A stretch of 9,453 nucleotides of DNA from Cyanobium sp. M55B138 (lineage in GTDB: Bacteria; Cyanobacteriota; Cyanobacteriia; PCC-6307; Cyanobiaceae): the NCBI GenBank assembly GCA_018400215.1, contig JAGYNF010000050.1:1-9453 (forward strand). The letters are read 5' to 3'. The notes under the pieces were generated by a model. That model was not told the origin of the DNA, did not search any database, and was given only the letters and a program-made list of their open reading frames with translations. Position 1 is the stretch's first letter. Each line of letters opens with the position of its first letter. Shown here in pieces: positions 5,751 to 9,453 of the stretch. Position numbers and translations under genes: made by a program.

Positions 5751-7508
5751 TCAGGGGGTGAGGTCGATGAACTGGCGGCGGCAGAGGTCGCGGTAGCGGC
5801 CGGCGCTGGCCAGCAACTGATTGTGACTGCCCTGCTCCACGATCCGCCCCGCCTCCAGCACCACGATCCGATCGGCACGTTGCACCGTCGCCAGCCGGTG
5901 GGCGATCACCAGCACGGTGCGGCCGGCCATGGCCTGCTCCAGCCCCCGCTGCACCGCCTCCTCCGCCTCGGCATCGAGGGCGCTGGTGGCCTCATCCAGC
6001 AGCAGCAGGGCCGGGTTGCCGAGCACGGCGCGGGCGATCGCCAGCCGCTGCAGCTGGCCGCCGGAGAGGTTGCGGCCCCGCTCCTCCAGCCGGCTGCCAT
6101 AGCCGTGGGGCAGGGCCTCGATGAAGCCATCGGCATTGGCCACGCGGGCGGCGGTGCGGATTTGCTCAGGGCTGGCGGGGCGGCCGAAGGCGATCGCCTC
6201 GGCGATCGTGCCCGAGAACACCGGGCTCTGCTGCGGCACCAGGGCGATGGCGTGGCGCAGCTCCCGGGCGCGCAGATCGACCAGGTTCTGGCCATCCAGC
6301 AGCACCCGCCCCTGCTGGGGCGTGTTGAAGCGCAGCAACAGGGAAAACAGGGTGCTCTTGCCAGCTCCCGAAGGACCCACCAGGGCCACCACCTGCCCCG
6401 GTTCCACCGCCAGGTTGAGGTCGGCCAGCACGGCAGCGTGGTGGTCGTAGCCGAAGTGGATGCCCTCCAGCTGCAGGGCCCCCTGCACCGGCCCCAGGGG
6501 CCGGGCCGTGGGCCGATCGGGCGGCTCCACGGGCTCGGCCTCAATCGCCCGCAGCCGCTGCAGCGAGGCCTGCCCCTGCTGGAACTCGTTGAAGTTGGTG
6601 GTGAGGTGGGCGATCGGGTCGATCAGCATCAGCAGGGCGGCCACGTAGCTGCTCAGCCCCTGGCCATCCAGCTGGCCGCTCTGGATGCGCCAGGCGCCTA
6701 CCAGCAGCACCGCCAGGATGCCGAGGGCCTCCAGGAAGCCCACCACCGGATGCTGTAGGGCCAGCAGCCGCAGGGTGCGATAGCGGGCGCTGCGGTGCTG
6801 CTCCACCTCGTGGTTAAAGCGCTGCTGCAGCCAGGGTTCGGCGGCGTAGGCCCGCACCAGGGGCAGCCCGGCGATGGCTTCGGCCAGCAGGCCCGCCAGT
6901 TCGCTCACCTGGCGTTGGCTGCGGTCGGCCGCCGCCAGCACCCGCGCGCCAAACCCACTCACCAGCAGGGCAATCACCGGGGCCAACAGCAGGGTGGCCA
7001 GGGCCAGGGGCCAGTCGAGCCAGAGCATCGTGGCCAGCACCGCCAGCAGCTGCAGGCCGCTGGGCAGGGTGTCGTGGATCGTCTTGTAGATCACCTCCCC
7101 CACCCGATCGGCATCCTCGGTGAGCCGGTAGGTGAGGTCGCCGGCCGACAGACTGTCGAGGGCGCTGAAGCGCAGCTGCTGCAGCCGGGCAAACAACTGC
7201 TGCCGCAGGGTCTGACTCACCCGCAGGGCCGGATCAGCCAGCAGGGTGTCCTGGCCGAACTGGGCCAGCTTCTGCACCAGAAACACCAGCAGGGCCAGCA
7301 GGATCGTGCGCAGGCTGGTGGCCAGATCGCCAGCGCCGATGGCGGGGATCAGCCGACCGGCCAGCAGGGCCAGCAGGGGCCAGCAGGCCACGGTCACCAC
7401 CACGCAGGCGCCCCCACCCCACAGGCGGCGGCGGTGCGGGCGCAGCAGGGGCCAGATCCGCGCCACACTGCTGAGCAGGCCAGGGCCTGACTGGGAAGAT
7501 GGGATCAT
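5751..7508 (-). CDS. ABC half-exporter, fused membrane and ATPase domains (MsbA-like)
   Basis: The protein has 585 residues from ATG (7508-7506), the normal length for a type IV ABC half-transporter that works as a homodimer or heterodimer. The membrane domain (about 1-320) has hydrophobic helices near 32-54, 66-84, 148-165, 168-188, 256-274 and 286-300. Coupling-type segments include LSAGDLTYRLTEDADRVGEVI (120-140). The ATPase domain (about 345-585) has the A-loop region FGYD (352-355), Walker A GPSGAGKST (378-386), Q-loop LVPQQSPVFSGTI (423-435), signature LSGGQLQR (481-488), Walker B LLLLDE (501-506) followed by ATSALD (507-512), and switch His537 in AHRLATV. Every catalytic residue expected of an active ATPase is present. 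The subfamily exports lipids, peptides or hydrophobic compounds from cytoplasm or inner leaflet; the cargo cannot be assigned. Two small proteins follow at 11 and 17 bases, so the three genes probably form an operon. Confidence 0.92.
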   Translation of the reverse strand: MIPSSQSGPGLLSSVARIWPLLRPHRRRLWGGGACVVVTVACWPLLALLAGRLIPAIGAGDLATSLRTILLALLVFLVQKLAQFGQDTLLADPALRVSQTLRQQLFARLQQLRFSALDSLSAGDLTYRLTEDADRVGEVIYKTIHDTLPSGLQLLAVLATMLWLDWPLALATLLLAPVIALLVSGFGARVLAAADRSQRQVSELAGLLAEAIAGLPLVRAYAAEPWLQQRFNHEVEQHRSARYRTLRLLALQHPVVGFLEALGILAVLLVGAWRIQSGQLDGQGLSSYVAALLMLIDPIAHLTTNFNEFQQGQASLQRLRAIEAEPVEPPDRPTARPLGPVQGALQLEGIHFGYDHHAAVLADLNLAVEPGQVVALVGPSGAGKSTLFSLLLRFNTPQQGRVLLDGQNLVDLRARELRHAIALVPQQSPVFSGTIAEAIAFGRPASPEQIRTAARVANADGFIEALPHGYGSRLEERGRNLSGGQLQRLAIARAVLGNPALLLLDEATSALDAEAEEAVQRGLEQAMAGRTVLVIAHRLATVQRADRIVVLEAGRIVEQGSHNQLLASAGRYRDLCRRQFIDLTP

Positions 7509-7536
7509 GCCCGCACGCTAGTTCGGTCGTTGCCAG

Positions 7537-7572
7537 CCCCCAACCACCCTGCCAACCCCCTCCCCAGCCCCC
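7537..7572 (-). promoter_or_regulatory. Putative G-quadruplex in the divergent intergenic region
   Basis: On the minus strand five G-tracts of 3-5 bases (complementary to C-runs at 7537-7541, 7547-7549, 7556-7560, 7562-7565 and 7568-7572) are separated by 5, 6, 1 and 2 bases. This fits the usual G3+N1-7 quadruplex rule with one tract to spare. It lies 28-64 bases upstream of the exporter ATG, on its sense strand. Its other end is 3 bases from the ATG of the S4-domain gene. Function is inferred only; the genome is GC-rich, but such a clean run is not seen elsewhere in the window. Confidence 0.45.
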
Positions 7573-7575
7573 TGA

Positions 7576-7776
7576 ATGCCCGCCTGGAAGCTTGATCAAT
7601 ACCTGAAATACCAGGGGCTGGTGGCCACCGGCGGCGAGGCCAAGCTGCGCATCCAGCGCGGCGATGTGCGGGTGAACGGGCTGATCGAAACCCGCCGCGG
7701 CCGCCAGCTGGCCGTGGGTGATGCCGTGGGCCTGGATGGCCGCGAACTGCTGGTCACGCCGGCGGCTCGGGGGTGA
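7576..7776 (+). CDS. Small S4-domain RNA-binding protein
   Basis: The gene encodes 66 residues from ATG 7576 to TGA 7774-7776, with a second in-frame stop TAA directly after. The whole protein is a single S4 fold: KLDQYLKYQGLVATGGEAKLRIQRGDVRVNGLIETRRGRQL (5-45) contains the helix-turn-helix-like S4 signature (GEAKxxIxxGxVxVNG). It then has a beta end with VGLDGRELLV (51-60). It matches the stand-alone YbcJ/YaaA-type S4 proteins, which are cytoplasmic, bind structured RNA and have been linked to ribosome or RNA metabolism. No catalytic domain such as a pseudouridine synthase is attached, and this is normal for the subfamily. It is divergent from the exporter and 54 bases upstream of tpiA on the same strand. 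The bases before its ATG are a C-run instead of a Shine-Dalgarno. Confidence 0.88.
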   Translation: MPAWKLDQYLKYQGLVATGGEAKLRIQRGDVRVNGLIETRRGRQLAVGDAVGLDGRELLVTPAARG

Positions 7777-7830
7777 TAAGGGGCTGGCGGGCGGCCGACT
7801 AGCCTGGCCTGCAGTCGATGGCGAACGGGA

Positions 7831-8574
7831 ATGGTGCGAAAGGCTGTGATCGCCGGCAACTGGAAGATGCACATGACCTGCGCTGAAACGCGGGCCTTTG
7901 CCGCCGCCTTCCGCCCCCTGATCGCCGGGATGCCCGCCGACCGGGAGGTGGTGATTGCGCCCCCCTTCACCTCCATCCCCACGCTCTGCCGCCACCTGGA
8001 GGGGGCTGGCGTGGCCATTGCCGGCCAGAATGTGCACTGGGAAGACCAGGGCGCCTACACCGGCATGATCTCGGCGCCGATGCTGCTGGAGCACGGGGTC
8101 ACCCACGCGATTTTGGGCCACAGCGAGCCCCGCAAGTACTACAGCGAAACCGACGAACAGATCAATTTGCGGGCCCGCACCGCCCAGCGCCACGGCCTGC
8201 TGCCGATCCTGTGCGTGGGGGAGAGCCTCGACCAGCGCGAGGCCTCCGAAACCGAGCGGGTGATCCATCGCCAGATCGAGCAGGGGCTGGAGGATGTGGA
8301 TCCCACCCATTTGATCGTGGCCTATGAGCCGATCTGGGCCATCGGCACCGGCAAGACCTGCCCCGCCGAGGAGGCCAACCGCATCTGTGGCTTGATTCGC
8401 GGCTGGGTGGGCAATGCCGACGTAACCGTGCAATACGGCGGTTCGGTGAATCCCGCCACCATCGACGACCTGATGGCCCAGAGCGAGATCGATGGCGTGC
8501 TCGTGGGTGGGGCTTCGCTCCAGGCCGAGAGCTTTGCGCGGATTGTCAACTACCAGGTGCCAGCGCGGGTGTGA
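7831..8574 (+). CDS. tpiA: Triose-phosphate isomerase
   Basis: The gene encodes 247 residues, the standard length for this enzyme. It interconverts dihydroxyacetone phosphate and glyceraldehyde 3-phosphate in glycolysis, gluconeogenesis and, in a cyanobacterium, the Calvin cycle. The catalytic set is complete: Asn10 and Lys12 in AGNWKMH, His97 in AILGHSEPR, and Glu166 in [12 protein letters not shown] (164-175), which also holds the phosphate-gripping loop 6. YGGSV (202-206) and GVLVGGASL (222-230) form the C-terminal phosphate site. GHSEPR has Pro where many bacteria have Arg (GHSERR), a substitution that should not affect catalysis. The start could be ATG 7831 or the next codon, GTG 7834, which gives the common [11 protein letters not shown] form. 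It is cytoplasmic and dimeric in the family. Its stop overlaps the folP start by 4 bases, so the two are co-expressed. Confidence 0.97.
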   Translation: MVRKAVIAGNWKMHMTCAETRAFAAAFRPLIAGMPADREVVIAPPFTSIPTLCRHLEGAGVAIAGQNVHWEDQGAYTGMISAPMLLEHGVTHAILGHSEPRKYYSETDEQINLRARTAQRHGLLPILCVGESLDQREASETERVIHRQIEQGLEDVDPTHLIVAYEPIWAIGTGKTCPAEEANRICGLIRGWVGNADVTVQYGGSVNPATIDDLMAQSEIDGVLVGGASLQAESFARIVNYQVPARV

Positions 8575-9407
8575 TCTGGGGGCAGCGCACCCTGGTGATG
8601 GGGGTGATCAACCTCACCCCGGATTCCTTCAGCGACGGCGGCCGCATCACCGGGGTTGAGCAGGCCGTGCGGGCGGCGGGTCGCCTGGTGGCCCAGGGGG
8701 CTGATCTGCTCGACCTGGGCGGCCAGAGCACCCGGCCCGGGGCCGAGGAGGTGGGTGTGGCGGCTGAGCTGGAGCGGTTGCTGCCTGCGTTGGTGGCGAT
8801 CCGGGCGGCCCATCCCCAGCTCACCCTCTCGGTGGACACCTTTCACGCCGCAGTCGCAGAAGCGGCCCTGGCGGCCGGGGCCGATTGGGTGAATGACGTG
8901 CATGGCGCCAGTGCCCTGCGCGATCCGGCCATGGCGGCCCTGGTGGCCGCTGCGGGGTGTCCCTACGTGTTGATGCACAGCCGGGGGGATAGCCGCAGCA
9001 TGGACCGGCTCAGCCACTACGCCGATGTGGTGGGGGAGGTGCGCGGGGAGCTGCTGCGGGCCAGCGACCAGCTGCTGGCCGGAGGTGTGGCGGCCCACCA
9101 GTTGATCTGGGATCCAGGCCTGGGCTTTGCCAAGACCACCGCCCAGAACCTGGAGCTGTTGCGGGGCCTGGGCCGCCTGCGGCAGGAGGGATTCCCCCTG
9201 CTGGTGGGGCCCTCCCGCAAGCGCTTCATCGGCGCGGTGCTGCAGGAGCCCCGGCCGCGGGCCCGGCTCTGGGGCACGGCGGCCGTCTGCGGCCAAGCCA
9301 TTGCCAAGGGGGCCGACGTGCTGCGGGTGCATGACGTGGGCCCGATCGTGCAGACGGCGCGGATGGCCGATGCCCTCTGGCGCGGTGGCGCTCAGGCGCT
9401 GGTGTAG
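8571..9407 (+). CDS. folP: Dihydropteroate synthase
   Basis: The protein has 278 residues from GTG 8571, which overlaps the tpiA stop in the sequence GTGA; ATG 8598 is an internal alternative that would cut into the family N terminus. It condenses 6-hydroxymethyl-dihydropterin pyrophosphate with p-aminobenzoate in folate synthesis, and is the target of sulfonamides. Motifs seen are [14 protein letters not shown] (11-24, first signature), [16 protein letters not shown] (43-58, second signature), SVDTFHA (87-93), VNDVHG (107-112), DPGLGFAKT (181-189), GPSRKRFIG (213-221) and LRVHDV (251-256). The pterin- and phosphate-binding Asp, Asn, Lys and Arg/His residues are therefore all in place. It is a TIM-barrel cytoplasmic enzyme of normal length with no fused HPPK domain. 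Its last 16 bases overlap the end of an opposite-strand gene. Confidence 0.96.
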   Translation: MIWGQRTLVMGVINLTPDSFSDGGRITGVEQAVRAAGRLVAQGADLLDLGGQSTRPGAEEVGVAAELERLLPALVAIRAAHPQLTLSVDTFHAAVAEAALAAGADWVNDVHGASALRDPAMAALVAAAGCPYVLMHSRGDSRSMDRLSHYADVVGEVRGELLRASDQLLAGGVAAHQLIWDPGLGFAKTTAQNLELLRGLGRLRQEGFPLLVGPSRKRFIGAVLQEPRPRARLWGTAAVCGQAIAKGADVLRVHDVGPIVQTARMADALWRGGAQALV

Positions 9408-9453
9408 TCGATTTCGCCGCGGATGTTCACCCGGGCCAGGGAGAAGAAGCGGA
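9392..9453 (-). CDS. C-terminal end of an unidentified opposite-strand gene (partial)
   Basis: Reading the minus strand from the right edge, the frame gives [19 protein letters not shown] followed by TGA (9394-9392). In the part outside folP, 14 of 15 codons end in G or C, as in the other genes of the window. One other frame on this strand is stopped within nine codons. This argues that it is a real gene end reading into the window. I do not recognise the family from 19 residues, so no function is given. It overlaps folP tail to tail by 16 bases. Confidence 0.55.
   Translation of the reverse strand, partial: RFFSLARVNIRGEIDYTSA

Noticed and set aside
4379..6197. Three GCGATCGC octamers as functional sites
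   Set aside because: They match HIP1, which is scattered through cyanobacterial genomes; useful as a lineage hint but not as individual regulatory elements.
6490..6502. GGCCCCAGGGGCC palindrome
   Set aside because: It lies in the coding linker between exporter domains, where Gly/Pro codons in a GC-rich gene readily give such sequences; no context suggests a site.
5745..6758. 337-codon plus-strand ORF opposite the exporter
   Set aside because: It is rich in Gln, His, Gly and Leu, the typical antisense image of a GC-rich gene, while the minus-strand frame contains a complete ABC transporter.
7281..7390. Repeated GCCAGCAGG units, as a possible tandem repeat
   Set aside because: The units encode Leu/Ala-rich membrane helix residues of the exporter on the minus strand; spacing is irregular, so codon usage explains them.
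7509..7536. Sigma-70 type promoter for the exporter
   Set aside because: The best minus-strand match pairs a weak -35 (TTGGGG) with a poor -10 (TAGCGT, three of six bases), which is not enough to call.
7234..8433. 399-codon minus-strand ORF across the exporter start, the S4 gene and tpiA
   Set aside because: It crosses three confidently identified genes in other frames, has low-complexity Gly/His/Ala composition and no domain.
1..9453. CRISPR array, tRNA/rRNA, insertion sequence, phage, toxin-antitoxin or defence genes
   Set aside because: No regularly spaced repeats, no tRNA-like fold in the short gaps, no transposase or integrase motif, and every gap is under 70 bases; the only ATPases seen are ABC transporter domains.

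Overview
The window is a stretch of ordinary, densely packed bacterial chromosome, most likely from a high-GC picocyanobacterium (Synechococcus/Cyanobium type). Four things point there. Base composition and third codon positions are strongly G/C-biased. Two small proteins look like cyanobacterial families (DUF3386, and a DUF6447-like protein). Three perfect copies of the cyanobacterial HIP1 octamer GCGATCGC lie at 4379, 6034 and 6190. Leader regions are short, and several genes have weak or no Shine-Dalgarno sequence or start with TTG/GTG. This assignment is inferred from family knowledge and composition, not from a database search.

Layout. (1) 1-271 (+): 3' end of carB (carbamoyl-phosphate synthase large subunit). 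(2) 300-1004 (+): a DUF3386-type protein of unknown function. (3) 1037-3766 (+): a tightly packed ABC importer made of a LivH-like permease, an ATPase and a twin-arginine-type lipoprotein binding protein. It belongs to the family that includes the streptococcal tryptophan transporter TrpXYZ. (4) 3812-5137 (+): an AGCS-family sodium:alanine/glycine symporter, starting at TTG, 45 bases after the binding protein. (5) 5119-5144: a perfect 9-bp hairpin across the symporter stop codon, at the meeting point of two convergent units. (6) 7508-5159 (-): a unit of three genes, namely an MsbA-like ABC half-exporter, a DUF4177-like protein and a DUF6447-like protein. (7) 7509-7575: a divergent intergenic region carrying five G-tracts on the minus strand. 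(8) 7576-9407 (+): a small S4-domain RNA-binding protein, tpiA, and folP, which overlaps tpiA by 4 bases. (9) 9392-9453 (-): the C-terminal end of an unidentified gene that overlaps the folP end convergently.

How the genes fit together. Region 3-4 looks like a small-molecule uptake block, probably for amino acids or related compounds, with one ATP-driven and one sodium-driven system side by side. Region 6 is an export unit with two uncharacterised small companions. The flanks are housekeeping genes: pyrimidine/arginine precursor synthesis, glycolysis/Calvin cycle and folate synthesis.

I found no CRISPR array, insertion sequence, tRNA, rRNA, phage gene or recognisable defence island. No gene-free stretch exceeds 70 bases. 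The observations most worth a second look are the Shine-Dalgarno-masking hairpin with an overlapping short ORF before the importer, the putative G-quadruplex in the divergent promoter region, the dyad touching the symporter TTG start, and the exporter plus two-small-protein unit.
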